Part shown: positions 1 to 11,689 of the stretch, piece after piece
How the letters are laid out: every line of letters starts with the position of its first letter
Numbering within the stretch: position 1 is the first letter of the stretch
Assembly: GCA_018806915.1 (NCBI GenBank)
Contig: JAGKQI010000042.1
Coordinates: forward strand, 1 to 64,000
Source: Phytophthora colocasiae
Taxonomy: Eukaryota; Oomycota; Peronosporomycetes; Peronosporales; Peronosporaceae
Length of the DNA: 64,000 bases
Direction: 5' to 3'
The notes under the pieces: generated by a model
Told to the model about the DNA's origin: nothing
The model's input: only the letters and a program-made list of their open reading frames with translations
Databases searched by the model: none
Program-made: the position numbers and the translations under genes

Positions 1-1749
1 GCGGAGATAGAGGCCGTGGAGGGCTTACTCCATGCCCCCGAGATACAGAGACGGTGGGTGGATACAGGCGGCGAAGAGCTTGAAGAGGAGGCGGGAGCTA
101 AGACTAGTGGGGAAAGGAGGCAACTGTCAGCTACCGATGTACAACGGCAAAGCTGCCAGTGGAGTGAGATGATCTGCCGCAGCCCGAGCGCACAACGATG
201 CTACTTTAAAGGGTACAAGTACGCGAGGGCTTAGGCGTCACAGCGCAAGATCGTGTACCGCTGTTCCAAATATCGCGTAGGGCTGTAAAGGAAAGATGGA
301 GTAATTTATTGGCTTCAATGGGTTACGCGCTAGTGTTAGAGGGTGCAGCACGTGCCGTGACAATCTGTAGAAGCAACCACAATTCGAGACGTCAGAGGAC
401 GAGATGAAGGCAGCGGCGGACCATCTAGCGGTGGAGCATCGCGATTGGCGAGCTCAGGATGTCTGGGGAGAAACTCCGCAAGCTAGTCTCTACGACGATG
501 CCAGAAATTCCCGACGTTGTACGTGGCTTGTCCGAAGAACCAAGTCATTAGGTCAGTAATGAACCATGCAAAGAAATCAACACTATTCTGCTAACATACA
601 CGGTAATGATTGAGACACCGCCTGTCTCGCTAGCGCTAGACGAGTCCGTCCCGTTCCTTCAGTTTCACTTACGCAACCATGAACCCGAAAGCACCTGACC
701 AAAACCACACGCGCTCCTCGTGGGGTGGGCACACCTGACTCAAGTTGCTCTGCTACGATACCATATAGGATGCCTATTTCATATGAAACAAGCGCTACGT
801 CGAACCGCGAAACGTTACGCAAATCCCAGAGACTGAGTGCTCTGATTGCAAATGAGTCGCGGTGTCCTGGACACGCTGACAGTGACTGAAACGTGCAGCC
901 ACATAGAGCGAGGCATCAAATGGGTAAAACGAGAGATCAAGACGCGTTGTGCATCGTAGCTCCAAGGTAGGCTTACTCAAACTCAAAAATGGGGGAGAAT
1001 TCTGGGGGCTACTTTTAGGAACGTACACATGGCTAGAGAAGATACTATCGATGTGTGGAACGCGATGTGGTGTCGGCAACGAGTTGATCGCAAGAACGTA
1101 GAGGTGATAACTCTCCCGGAGCGCTTTAACACAGAGCTCAATGGTAGGCTTCCTACTCCGCACCATCAATGGCCAGCTGCATTTGTGACGGTGATAAAGA
1201 CGATTTCTGCTGAGTATGTTCCTGTCGCATCAGCGCGACACGTTCCTCGTCAGTCGTGCCAACCGGCGAGCTCCTCGTGAGCGAATCGAGCTCCCTCATC
1301 CCCGCCGATACACCCCTCCGACATCGAGAGCGACGTGGACGAGTCAGATGGACCCTGCTCCTGTCGCCGTCACCTCCTGACTTCCGGTCTCTATCTAGAT
1401 CACTGTAGGGGTCGCCCATGCAGGGACTAAAGTGCCTAACATCTTCCGTTCCATACTTCAGAACACAAAGCCTGAACCTCAGTCAGACGGTCTGTATACG
1501 AACCATTTTATATCCGACCTCACTTCCTGTCTCCTTCTTACTGTGGCAGCTACATGTATCGTTGTCTCGAGCAACAAAGTGGACGTCTGACTCACGGGGC
1601 AGAAGATGCTCAGATCAAGTGGGGGCAAATGCCAAGGCAAATAGAGCGCTAAATCAATCAAACACCTCAAATTTGGATCTTCATTTACATGTAGTGAAAC
1701 GTTTTCTTGCCCTCGGCATCGCGTTCTCAAAACGCCGTTCACTTCGGCG
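1..1749. other. No recognisable gene
   Basis: Both strands hold only short open frames (the longest about 140 codons) without a recognisable domain, signal peptide or repeat. The plus-strand frame at 16-234 is Glu/Arg-rich and could be the edge of a gene lying left of the window, but nothing supports this beyond its being open. No tRNA, satellite or terminal repeat was seen. Confidence 0.5.
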
Positions 1750-2492
1750 GCAAAGCGCACCGAGACCCGCAAAGTTTCATCCCGTTAAACTTCTTTCCCA
1801 TCCAGATTCCTCGACAGCCCGATCTCATGTCCTCAGCACTTTGTGAGTGTCACGAAGCCAAACCCACGCGCAGTAGTCATACGCACTGTTTCGTATCCAA
1901 GATACTCGGAACAGGAAGGACAATTCTTCGCGTGAAGTGCCTTGGGGCAAGTTTCCCACATACACTTCGTATGGGTGAGGGAGCAGGGTGGAATCGGTCG
2001 CCACCCCTGCCAGGGTTGCCTCCGCGATAGCCTCCACGCTCGCCACCTCGATACCCCCATTAACATTTCCTCAAGTCGACGAGTGTCCAGGTTCGGGTGG
2101 CACTTCAGCATGACCCACCACACACTGCAGTGCACGATAACGCACCCTCTGGGTTTGCCATTTCTCATCACGTGTGGAACTGCTGCAACGCACTCAGGTT
2201 CTCTACCTTCGCGGATAGGAACGCGGTGCTTGAACTCATCTTGGAAGATCTCTTCAATGTGAAAACGAGAAAACCAGTTGGAACAATCGTTAGCCGCAGC
2301 GTAAATGGCTCTCCGAATGTTAATGGGAACCTCGGAAGAGGCTGTGAGTACCCCAGCGCCCGTCAGATGTTGCTGTTCTGGATAATATGCCTCCTCGTTG
2401 ACGACGGGGATTGAAGTGGTACAAGACCGTTCCTGGATATGGTGCACCGCTAAGCATGCTGGCTTGGGTGCTGACGTGATGAGAAGCAGCAA
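1750..2492 (-). pseudogene. Decayed tandem-RRM RNA-binding protein
   Basis: Two RNA-recognition motifs can be read on the minus strand, in two frames. The first has an RNP2-like segment RAIYAAAND (residues 61-69 of the frame starting at 2492) and an RNP1-like segment GKPRGCVIV (residues 112-120). The second has a good RNP2, YEVYVGNLP, at 1945-1971 in one frame and a good RNP1, RGFGFVTL, at 1845-1868 in another. A one-base frame change therefore lies between them, and a TGA follows RNP1 although RRM-like sequence continues to about 1760. The layout (two RRMs, the first with a GKPRG RNP1) resembles hnRNP-M/Gbp2-type proteins; this is inference. No intact start or full-length frame exists, so I read it as a dead copy. 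Confidence 0.65.
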
Positions 2493-2585
2493 CGTGATGA
2501 CCTTGGAGGAGCAGTGTCGCGTGGATAATCAGCGTGTTATTAGTGGCAAACGCCACTTGCGGGCAGCACCAAATCCAAGGGTGAT

Positions 2586-3335
2586 CTAGTGGGAAGAGTC
2601 CCAGTCTTCATTCCTCAGGAAACTCTGAAAGGCTTGGCTGAGATCTGACGTGCGGTCCTCCTGGATCTTGATCTCTCCTGGCTTGTCACTCTTGGTAGTT
2701 CTCGGTCTCTTGACACTGTGCACTCCTCCAAACCACACTACCAGATCCCCCTCATTAGAATATCCGTCAATCGGGTTCTGGGTCCTCACTTAACTGTAGT
2801 GGAAGACGTCGTTCGACCTGCAGCTTTCTTGGCTATGGGCAGCTTCGCCCTCTCCACCGCCTGGCATGGAAGGCTTCGCACCTGTAGCTCCTGTGAAGTA
2901 GCTCCACCTGTCCCATTGCTACTGCTGGAGACGCCAGAAGCCGAAGACCGTTGATGCCAAAGCTCTGAACTCTGGCTCTGTCCGATTTAGAAAGCTGTCG
3001 CCTGGGCGTCTCGTAGCAGAAGGGGCATCAACACCTCCTGTACCTTTCCCCATAGACGAAAGAAGAAGTTGGTTACGACCTAATGGAGTCCTGCACAACT
3101 TTACCCAGTGCTTTGGGGATGCAGAGATGCTCTGCGGGGCTTGATACCGTCAATTCCGAGCTTGTGCCATTAGTCTCCAGCACTTAAAGAGGCGTCGCTT
3201 GCAGACTGGAAGAGCTGCTGCACCCAGTAGAATCTCCTGCGTCGTGAGATATTTACTATCAAAAGCTCTCCAAGCTGCAGATGCTGCTGGAGCTTCAAAG
3301 TGCAGCTCGTCGTCCTTAGGCGCCTCCACCATCAC
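2586..3335 (-). other. Unassigned open fragments, minus strand
   Basis: Two open stretches (2586-2789, 67 codons; 3150-3335, 61 codons) have coding-like composition but no motif I recognise. The first is charged, with a Lys/Arg-rich middle and a C-terminal segment rich in acidic and aromatic residues. They sit upstream of the decayed RRM gene on the same strand and could be remnants of its 5' part or of a separate gene. The sequence between them has stops in all frames. Confidence 0.25.
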
Positions 3336-3439
3336 CTCTTCCTTCGGTATTTTTGTTCGGTCAATTTGTGAGCATCATGTAACATTTCAGAAATGAAACG
3401 GAGCTCAATAATGATATTTACCTTGGTACAAGTTTTTTT

Positions 3440-4330
3440 TTCAATCAGGAAAAATAATGGCGGCCATCAAGTGGATGTATGTTGTACTTGTATGCGTTGC
3501 TGTATGTGGCTGTGGCTGCTGCTAAGCGAAGACAGCTTCGTGGATGAGATACTTGAGATGAACGTGCAACGTGAGATGCAGCGAGCGTTTGCGAACGTGG
3601 AGCGGCAGCTGAGCGCGGTGAAGGGAAATGCCGGAGCTATTCCTCAGCAGGAGTGCAGTTGCAGATGTTATCGGAGGAAATTCGGATAAATTGAATGTGA
3701 TCCAAGCGGAAGTGAAGAAGGAGATTGACGATGCAGTTCTGGAGAAATTGGATAAATGCGCGTTTTGCGGCGTTGAAGAACGTGACAACGTGGATGTAAG
3801 TCGCTTCGGGAGCTGCAGGAAGCTACAGAGAGGAATAAGCCAGACGCTGCAGCGTATTAGGGGAGAGGGAAAGAACTGGGGCGAGAACAACAGCGGCAAA
3901 GCTGAGAAGGCGTTTGAGCTGCAGGCAAATGCGCGAGAGAAAACAGCGAGAGGGTGCCGGGAGATCGAACTGGGAGAGAATGCAAAAACAAGTAGAAAGA
4001 GATGTAAAGCAAGATGCAAGAAATGAAGCTGAGAGAGATGGAGGGAACAATAAGCACTGGAGCTGCAGGCAGCAGAGAAGAAGAAGTTGGAGGAACAACG
4101 AGTTTTGGTAAAGCCAAACTAAAAGCATTGGAGTAAGGAGAAGAAAGAGCTAGAGGAGCAAACCTTAGAAGCCAGCATGAAGTAGAAACTGCAAGCACTG
4201 GGAGAAGGAAAAAGAACGACAGAAGAAAGCCCAACAGGAACAAGAGCTGAAGCTGAGCTGGAAGGAGAGAGAGAGGCCCCAGAGAGAGAAAGTGACTTAA
4301 CTGAAGAAGAAGGATAAAGAGCGACCAAGC
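3440..4330 (+). pseudogene. Decayed coiled-coil protein gene
   Basis: The plus strand is purine-rich and encodes Glu/Lys/Gln/Arg-rich heptad-like sequence in changing frames: DKLNVIQAEVKKEIDDAVLE near 3690-3750, KKLEEQRVLVK near 4083-4115 and KKELEEQTLEA near 4142-4175. Stops and frame changes separate the pieces. A short hydrophobic Cys-rich stretch near 3475-3525 could have been a leader. Nothing identifies the family. The antisense strand offers long open frames of Leu/Ser/Phe, but these are the usual mirror of purine-rich sequence. Confidence 0.4.
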
Positions 4331-7012
4331 TAGAAGAAACTCTGCCCTTGACAGCTCAAAAACGTACCAGTGTGGGTGAAGACGGTGCTTGAATCTGGTA
4401 CGTCCTCGATGGAGCAAAAAGCTGTTGGATATGATGGCAGTGGACATTATATCGGCAGCCTGGTGCTGCCTGTGGTTGCCATTTCCTGGGCTTCTTCTTT
4501 TTCTTGGCGGTGGCTATTGGCAAATACAACGCCATGAAGTGTTTCAGCGCAACCGACGTGTTTTGTATTCTGGATACCCAGCAAGCTACCGGCGGAATGT
4601 GAAGTAACAGGAGAAATCTGGGCAAACGGTTGATGATCCTGGTTTAGAACCTCGTTTACGGCGCTCACGTCCTGCACACTCGTGATCTGAATGGATTCAT
4701 TGAAACTAATATGGAGTTTCGATGTCAAAGCTACTGCGACAGATTGGAAAACTATTTAATTATTTACATGGATGCATCGTCTGAGTACCTTGGTGTTCAC
4801 AATTCTTGTACGTGACAGTGATAACAACTCGGCTGTGCATAAGCTTCAGTACATCGGAACATATCGACGATCTATTTCTCGAATACTTGTGCAGTGGATG
4901 ATAATTCAAGAGGATGACAGGAAATCACACTACGGTTTTGATTTTCACAAAACAAACGTAAATTTGCGTTTCATATGTACACAAATCTGTTACTGTTGCC
5001 CGACTTTCATGTATCAACGACTACGATCAATTCTTGGTAGCTTGCGGATTTCACTTTGTGAATCTTGATTGAGTTCACCTACCAAGCTCCTTCTTCGGTC
5101 CCGAAGGAAATGACCACGTCGAAGTTTCCTAGCATTCCGGATAGAAGTACGAATCGAAGCAGCGACCCGCGTACTCAAGCTTCTCACGATGCAGCCATTC
5201 ACGACAAAGGTGTATTTCTTACCGCCATGCGCTGGAGACTTTGCATACAACGCCTCGACACTTTAGAGCAAATGAAGTCGGTAATGTCAAGATTGGCAAG
5301 ATAACTTTCGTCCTCTAACGCAGTGATGAGGCAAGCTTTCTTCCGCCTTGGTGGGGCTCGAGCTCCACCCATTTGATTGTGTAGTTGCTGCTTGGGTAGT
5401 GGAGATGGCAAGCAGAGTCAATATTTAGAGCAGAAACAGACGTGCCCACGGACGGCATTTTTACTGTTCCTGAGTGGAGTCTTGAAGCGTTGCGGACAAA
5501 TTCAACAGTGAGCAGAGATTTGGCTTGGGATTTCCTTGCTGCCATGTGATCACTTTAGCTCTTCGAGTGGGACCCAGCTGCTGCTTGCGCACGATTGGCT
5601 GGACAGAGCACCTTGATCGGATGCTCACTTCAATTTAGAGGTTCAATGCGCATCACGGACGCTTTGTTTGATTTATGTCATTACGCCCTACTCCCTCAAC
5701 GATGCTACTTACCACTACTCTCGTCTTCTACCGGCCAGCCTTCTTCTTGCGGCTTCAGTCCTCGATTAGCACCACATCGTTCGTGTGAATGTAGACTTTC
5801 AAAGCCTCCTTCTCGCAGCTCCACTCCGGAAGACACTGGCCAACAGTTGCATCCTCAGCTGTATCAAGTACAGCCCAGTACGTTGAAACCTGAATATATC
5901 GGCCTGCTTTTCGAATTTGGTCAAGGTAATCGGAACACATGAGCGTGGTGGAGACAGTCGGGTAGTAAGAGCTCACATTCTTCAGCGCGCTGAATACAGC
6001 ATCTCACTTGTAGAATTGTCGACTGTTACTTGCTCTCAGTCATCGGCAGGAGTCGCAGGAGCAACTTCTTCGCAAAATCGATTTCTATGGGCGGCTGCTG
6101 TAATCGTCAGAATAGCAAGGCGTCGAAGGTAAACCAGAAGCCAACACTGCTTTCGATTTCATGGGGAGTTGCGGCTTGTTGTTTAGATTCAGAGGAAATC
6201 GGTAAGAGTGAATCGATGGATAGCAAGGAATTTTGATTAAAGGTTATCCAGTGATAGGTTGCTTAGTACCGGTCTACATGATACTAAACCTCGACAGCTT
6301 CCTGATAGTTGATTTGACATCAATGTCGTTTTCTCTTCTGAGTCCACTATCAGCTGTCTCTCATCAAATTTCGTTTCTCATAATGTCTTTCTAACTCCAT
6401 TGCACTGCAAAAATAACTACTTCAAGTATCAAAGAGGTGTTCTTCGGACTTAAGCGCTTCTAAAATGTGCATAAAGGGTCTTATCAATTGATTCTACACT
6501 ATCGACTTGGAAAAAAAATCTTGGTTGTGCTTCTAAAAGACAGAGAGGTTCATATGCCTGCGGAATTGGTGCGAAGCAGTGACTACGAAATCGGACAGCA
6601 GTGATCCGAAGGAAATAGAGAACGTTGAAATTGTGGTAAACCTACCGGTAACTGATACCAGAAACGCCGGAAATGAACGTGTACAGTAGTTTTGTGTCTT
6701 TCTCCATCAATGTTTGGTTGATGCGCTTCGGTTAAGAACTCCATGCACTATAGCACTAGCTAGTAGTACATACAGATACGGTTAATACTATATCTGTAAA
6801 GTTACTCAGAATATTGCTCTCCATTTATCGTTGGTCAAATCAAATATATTCAGCCCAGAGGCATCGGCGTTTTATAAAGTTAAGGCAGTCTGGGATTCCA
6901 CCAGGCGTAATAGACGTCACTTCGAGCGGTGTCGGTCCAAGGTTATTGAGAGTAAAATGACGATGTCGTAGCTGGAGCAATCACGCGGGTCGTCATGCAA
7001 GCACCTAGCTCT
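4331..7012. other. Long stretch without a supported gene
   Basis: Open frames here are short and overlap on both strands (for example minus 5315-5545 and 5755-5976, plus 4772-5068 and 5595-5942). Some have coding-like composition, notably the minus frames between 5200 and 5980, but none shows a family motif or can be extended across neighbouring frames. From about 6240 to 6990 the DNA becomes AT-rich and has no open frame above 60 codons. I see no terminal repeats or RNA genes. Confidence 0.4.
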
Positions 7013-7296
7013 TTATCCGAGTCCCACGACGCAGCCTGCCACTTGGAACTTGTAGTTGGTGCCGGCCAGCAGTCTGCGTCTCCGAGGTTCTCCAATGGCG
7101 ATCAGGCAGATCTTGGTCGTTATGTCTTCGGCCATTGTACGTGCTTAGGAGTTGCCTGCAGCCTGCGTGAGGATCTCAATATCGTCGCTGGTGGCGTTCT
7201 TCTGCTTGTATCCACCGAGAATCTCGGCCCCCTTGAGCACTGGAGGCAGCCAATGCCAAGACGGCAACACAAGCGACGGAGCGGAAAAAAAACCAT
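7013..7296 (-). pseudogene. Secreted cystatin-like protease inhibitor, pseudogene
   Basis: A cystatin fold can be followed across frames on the minus strand. From the ATG at 7296, a run of eight T shifts the frame. A signal-peptide-like segment SVACVAVLALAASSAQ then follows in one frame. The expected N-terminal glycine region (EILGGY) and first helix (DDIEILTQAAG) are in the next, ending at TAA 7145-7147. Beyond that stop lie TKICLIAIG and the first-hairpin-like LLAGTNYKFQVAGC, where the usual QxVxG reads RLLAG. The frame ends at 7013-7015, about 25 residues sooner than typical secreted cystatins. In Phytophthora, secreted cystatins (EPIC-type) inhibit host papain-like proteases in the apoplast; assignment to that group is inference. 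A homopolymer slip, a frame change, an in-frame stop and a short C terminus make this copy dead as written. Confidence 0.7.
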
Positions 7297-8415
7297 TAGG
7301 AAGAAGAAAGTTGGGGACCTGGAAAGGTGATCTAAGCTGCTAGAGCTTCGGCTTGGTGGGTGTGATCTCAAGCGTGTGAATTGCGGAGTGACAGCCGCCA
7401 AAACCCCACTGAATTTTCGCGTGCTCGACAAGCGGCCGCCCATCTTCTCCATGCCATCACCGCCGTGCATTTCTGTCTGTCGATCCTATCGTCGCTCTTG
7501 TCGGAAGCAAGGCGAGCGCCGTCCAACGTTGTGCGATTGTGGTGGATTTCAAATGTAGCTGGTCATCCCCCAGCCGTTGAAGCGGTCGGTCTGAACTACA
7601 AACACCTACAGTTTGTATACTTGATGAAACGGCGGTTCTGACCCACGATCACTTGGAGTTTGTATGCTTGACTGTTACTAGTACGGTGGACCGACAGAAG
7701 TGCGGCTGTCCACAGGATCAATATGGTTGGTGCAAGTCTCACTTGGACCAAGTGCCTTCGTACATTTCAAACAGCTCGAAGGTCCGTATCTAACGTATTC
7801 ATGCAGGAATATGTCGCCCAGTCTACGATACAGTAGTTGATGCGATAGTTTTCGTTCCGTGTGCAATCGGGAGCAAAGGACATGAAATATCTGAAGGCAC
7901 CTCTGCATCCTTGCAGCCGGCTTCCGGTGCGAGTCTTGGCACACCGAGAGTTGTCGTGTTCTTGCCACTGCCAGTCTGACATTCAAACTCCGTCTCGATA
8001 TCTTAGGACAAGTCTGATGGGTGGACGTCGAAGCAGCTCACTAGATGTAGTCCTGGAAAGGAGAGGCTACTGGACTGCTGGATATTGAAGCATCAGAACC
8101 ACCGACTGGTAGCTGGTAAACTCTGGCTTCCGCAGAGATCGAGGCTATCAGGCGAACGTTCGCATTAAATTTCATTCTGATCCACAAAGGCGAGAGCTTT
8201 TGGGGTTAATGCAAGCTGGAATCATACCTTCTGGAACGATGCTGGAGACTTTACCATTGCTGTCCCGCTTTATAGTAAAGAGACATCTGTCGAACACCAA
8301 GGCGCTGCTTCTTCCTGTTCGTATTATAAAGCAGGATCGAGATTGACTGCAACGTTGCACGGTTTGACTCTCCTCATTCTGTAACTTGCATTCTTCACCG
8401 CGGCTACTTGTGACC
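7297..8415. other. Intergenic, no supported gene
   Basis: Several open frames of 60-145 codons occur on both strands (minus 7678-7986, plus 7381-7641, minus 8172-8609) but none has a recognisable domain. A minus-strand segment near 7940-7975 reads TGSGKNTTTLG, loosely like a P-loop, but lacks the rest of any ATPase. The last 300 bases precede the transglutaminase start and could hold its promoter; no TATA-like element stands out. Confidence 0.35.
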
Positions 8416-9943
8416 ATGAAGCCGACCCGGTACTCTTCTACAGCTTTCGCTGCCAATGTTGCAGCGCTTGCTGTTCTTCTGCTACCTGGAGCTACGGGTA
8501 CGCCGTTCGCGAACAACCCGGTGACCATCGTGTCTAGTGCTACGTCGCTTTCGCACACCAGTCCTGCCTTCGGAGGAGTAGCTCCTGGTACAGACACCAG
8601 TGTTCTCACTTACACGGTGCAAGAGTACAAGGTCACGACGTTCCACAGCTCCAACAGCAGCTCAAGCACCACGAGTACCACCACAACCAACGGCGGCAAG
8701 ACCAGTACAACCACTTCAAAGACGTCCAAGAGCTCGTCTTCAACCAAACAGGGATCGACAGTCTTCAAGAGCGCCAGAAGTTGGTAATGGACCCATTCTC
8801 GGTGCTGTTCATGAACGTACATTGGAAGAAACAGAGAAAACTGCCGACATCCAGAAGCTCGAAAGTCATTTCGGAACGCCTTTGGAACTCAACTTCAACA
8901 ACTTGGCGTCCGATGCTGCGTTCTACGTCCGACCGTGGCCCAGTAGCTACTGGGCGATGTATCTGGATAGCATCAACTACCGTTGAAGTCTGCGAGTGAG
9001 CCTAGCGCTACTGAGAAGTACGCAAATGCTTTCGGAATGGACCCAGATGCCTTGATGGCGGAGCGTCTCAAAATCAACCGGTGTCGAGTCGATGGCAGCT
9101 TCAGGCACTTCGTGCTGGACCAACTGGGACTGTGCGAGCAAAGGTGACGGCAGCGTCTGTGCTCGACGTGACGGGGAGACTCAGGGTTACTGCATCCCAA
9201 CCTGGTACGGTATCTGCCACGCCTGGGCCCCTGCTGCTCTTTCTTGAACCTGAACCAAACTGCGCTGTGGACTACAATGGAGTCACGTTCCAGCCGATGG
9301 ACATTAAGGCTCTGGTGTCTGAGATCTACGACGGAGCGAAACTCGCGACGGTCTTCACTGGTGCGAGATTCTACGGCTCGGACAGAGACGACAAAACGGA
9401 CGAATACGGTCGATACACGGATTCTTCGCGTCGTGCTCTCGGTCCTGGCTTCATGGCATCGTCGCTCTTGCTAATATCATCGGGCGCTTCAACACTTCAG
9501 TTGTTATGGATGTCACTGCGGGTGCAGAGGTGTGGAACCAGCCCATTTACGGCTACAAAGTGCTCAGTAAGACGGAAATGACACCAAATGATGCCGCTAA
9601 CCAGTATTTCCAAGTACCAACGTACCCGTTTAACAGTGCTGCTCAACGGATCATGTACGTGGAGACTAGCGTATCCTGGATGGTGGAGACTTTCGAAGAC
9701 GGCGGACTCGTGGCTTCCGGTCGGGCTTCGACGTACGAGACCAGCAAGACGTACAAGTATCTGCTGGAGCTGGATAACGACTACAACGTTCTTGGTGGAG
9801 AGTGGGTTGGAGAATCGCAGTCGGACCACCCGGATTTCCTCTGGTTCGCCAAGTCTCGACCGGATCTGAGCCTCGTGACGGATGTGGGGCTCAGCTATCA
9901 GAACGTCCGGATGCTACTGGATAAGGCCACCAATTGTCCGTAA
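8416..9943 (+). pseudogene. M81/GP42-type transglutaminase elicitor, multiply frameshifted
   Basis: Family: secreted Ca2+-dependent transglutaminases of oomycetes, which crosslink protein in the cell wall and are recognised by plants through the PEP-13 segment. The ATG at 8416 gives a signal peptide (hydrophobic core AALAVLLLPGATG) and then a Ser/Thr-rich linker to about 8760. The family body follows in changing frames: a segment around LESHFGTPLELNFNN, WPSSYWAMYLDSINYR ending at 8986, and the catalytic-Cys region WYGICHAW near 9210-9235. Next come VTFQPMDIKALV near 9285 and the PEP-13-like segment starting VWNQP at 9530. The C-terminal part is open to TAA 9941-9943. Frame changes near 8765, 8990, 9073, 9240 and 9450 break it. 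The order of blocks and total length (about 500 codons) are normal for the family, so the damage is small indels rather than deletion. Decay is likely; assembly error is the alternative. Confidence 0.85.
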
Positions 9944-9993
9944 AGTAGCGATGATTTCTGTCACTATCGGCGTTGGTACTGTGATGGTCTGGT

Positions 9994-11448
9994 CTATTTG
10001 TTGTTTGTAAAAAACTCATGCGTCCACATCTCTCGTTTCTGCCATTTCTGATCTAGCAGCACTTCTTTTCTTCTTTCCACTGTGGTTTCCATCTCGTGAG
10101 AGTTCGTCCAGCTCCTCACGATCGCTCTTCTTCTTCCTTTGTGCGAACTGGACGACGAAGAAGACTTGCGACTGCTGCGCTCTTTGTTGTACATTACGAA
10201 CTTGTCCTTTCGGTTGAGCTCCGTAGCCATAGCAGCCAGTTCTGGGTTGTGCGTCTCCAGCTTCTGCAACCACTTCACCGCCATGCGTTTACGGCCGCTG
10301 CGAGTCTTACGCCACACATTGGGGAAGTTTTGCGAGCTACAGAAATTCTGAGTGACTGCCACTGTGTCGTCCACGTTAAAAACCGCATGCCACCACCCAC
10401 CGGGGATAAACACTGTCTCACCGGGATACTGCATGAACTCGATGCACTGCAGCGTCTCTGGTGGACTTGCCCGCTTCAAACGCGGTAGCAGATCCATGAA
10501 GTAGTTGACAGCTTCGTCGTCCTCGTCGCCACGTACGTGTCTTTTGCCGTTCACAAGGTTCTTTGGGAGATGAGGCGGGAACAGCACCCAGCGTTTGCGT
10601 CCTACAAGCAACGTGTTCCACGCGCTGGTGCCGAGCGGGTCCAAATGCAGTGTCGTGCCAGAACGCTTCGGTCCGACCAGGAACCAGCGATACGGTGGTC
10701 GGTCTGTCCTCACCAACTAGAGAGAAGAGATCCTCCGGGAAGTACTTGGGCACTTTGTAGTCGTCAAGCAGCGGTTTGGTGTCTTTGTGGTCGTCAAAAG
10801 TGCTGTCGAAGATGTACAACGGACTGTCATCCGTCTGGTGGTTCAAGTACGTCATGAAGTACTTGAACTTCATCCGAAGCGTCTTGCCGTGGTCGTCCTC
10901 GCCACATTTAAGCCCACGCGTTTGTAGTCCTTGCGTAGTCTCTTTTAGAGCACCAATGCTTCACAGCACCCCAACCTTCAGCCTCCGGAATGCCATCGAC
11001 AACTACAGGCACCGCTGGACGCTCATACTCATCAATGAAGCGCTTCACACTCAATTCGCTGCAGTGTTCACGCTTGATAGGGTTAGACTCATCTAGCGGC
11101 AAGTCGCACACATCTGATCCTGCAAAACCTTCACGATTCCAAGCTTCTGGGTCGATATCTAGAGTGCAGCAACTGTTAGAAAAAACGTATACTAGTACAG
11201 TTTTCTAACTATTTCAATAAACTTTACCCGATCGATGTTTCTTCTTGGCATTTGTACACTGCACGCTCCACTTTTGGAGGGAAATAGGGAGCTGGAAACA
11301 GGCGGGAAACGAGGTTCCTTACTAGTGGAGACAGACTCAGAGCTGTCACTATCTGGAAGAAGACGACGACGAAGAAGAGTCCGAAGAGTCCGAGGACGAC
11401 AGTGACGGATGGAGACCGACGGAACTTCTTACTGCTGTGCATGGCCAT
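9994..11448 (-). CDS. JMJD6-like JmjC 2-oxoglutarate dioxygenase, disrupted
   Basis: JMJD6 proteins are Fe(II)/2-oxoglutarate oxygenases that hydroxylate lysines (arginine demethylation has also been reported). Exon 1 (11228-11448) encodes a basic N terminus and a hydrophobic helix (VTVVLGLFGLFFVVVFFQIV). A 55-nt intron (11173-11227, GTAAAG..CTAACAG) joins in phase to exon 2, which has the conserved N-terminal block with SVKRFIDEYERP. The middle block DDSPLYIFDSTF and the JmjC core follow in other frames. The core has RWFLVGPKRSGTTLHLDPLG (metal ligands H24 and D26 of the frame starting 10716), the GRKRW lysine and the last ligand in GGWWHAVF (H110). A Ser-rich, basic tail ends the protein, as in JMJD6. 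Frame changes near 10930, 10910 and 10700 interrupt it. All catalytic blocks are present in order, so this is either a recent pseudogene or a real gene with consensus indels. It is divergent from the next gene. Confidence 0.85.
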
Positions 11449-11689
11449 GACTGGAGCTGATTAACGACTGGAGACGAATGCAATGACGAGGCTCAGAGCA
11501 GCAGAGACGAAGACATGCGATGACGCAGGAACTCAGAATGCGCCACACCAGAGCCACAACAAACTGAATCAATGTCAGTAATTACTCCCTCATTTCAGTA
11601 ACATTCTTTACAAGAACAGACATGTTGTCAGATTCCTGTACAAGAGCTGCTCCCCTCAAGACATAAGTCATTCGACTAGTACTGTATCC
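11449..11689. promoter_or_regulatory. Shared upstream region of JMJD6-like and EMC8/9-like genes
   Basis: The two genes are head-to-head with 241 bp between their start codons, so this interval must hold both 5' UTRs and both promoters if they are active. No TATA box is evident; pyrimidine-rich and CAGT-containing stretches occur but nothing decisive. Function is inferred from position only. Confidence 0.35.

Noticed and set aside
3823..4447. Long minus-strand frames rich in Leu, Ser and Phe, resembling membrane proteins
   Set aside because: They mirror the purine-rich coiled-coil relic on the plus strand and have no independent support.
7767..7982. ATPase P-loop (TGSGKN) on the minus strand
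   Set aside because: Only a few residues fit and no Walker B or other family block follows.
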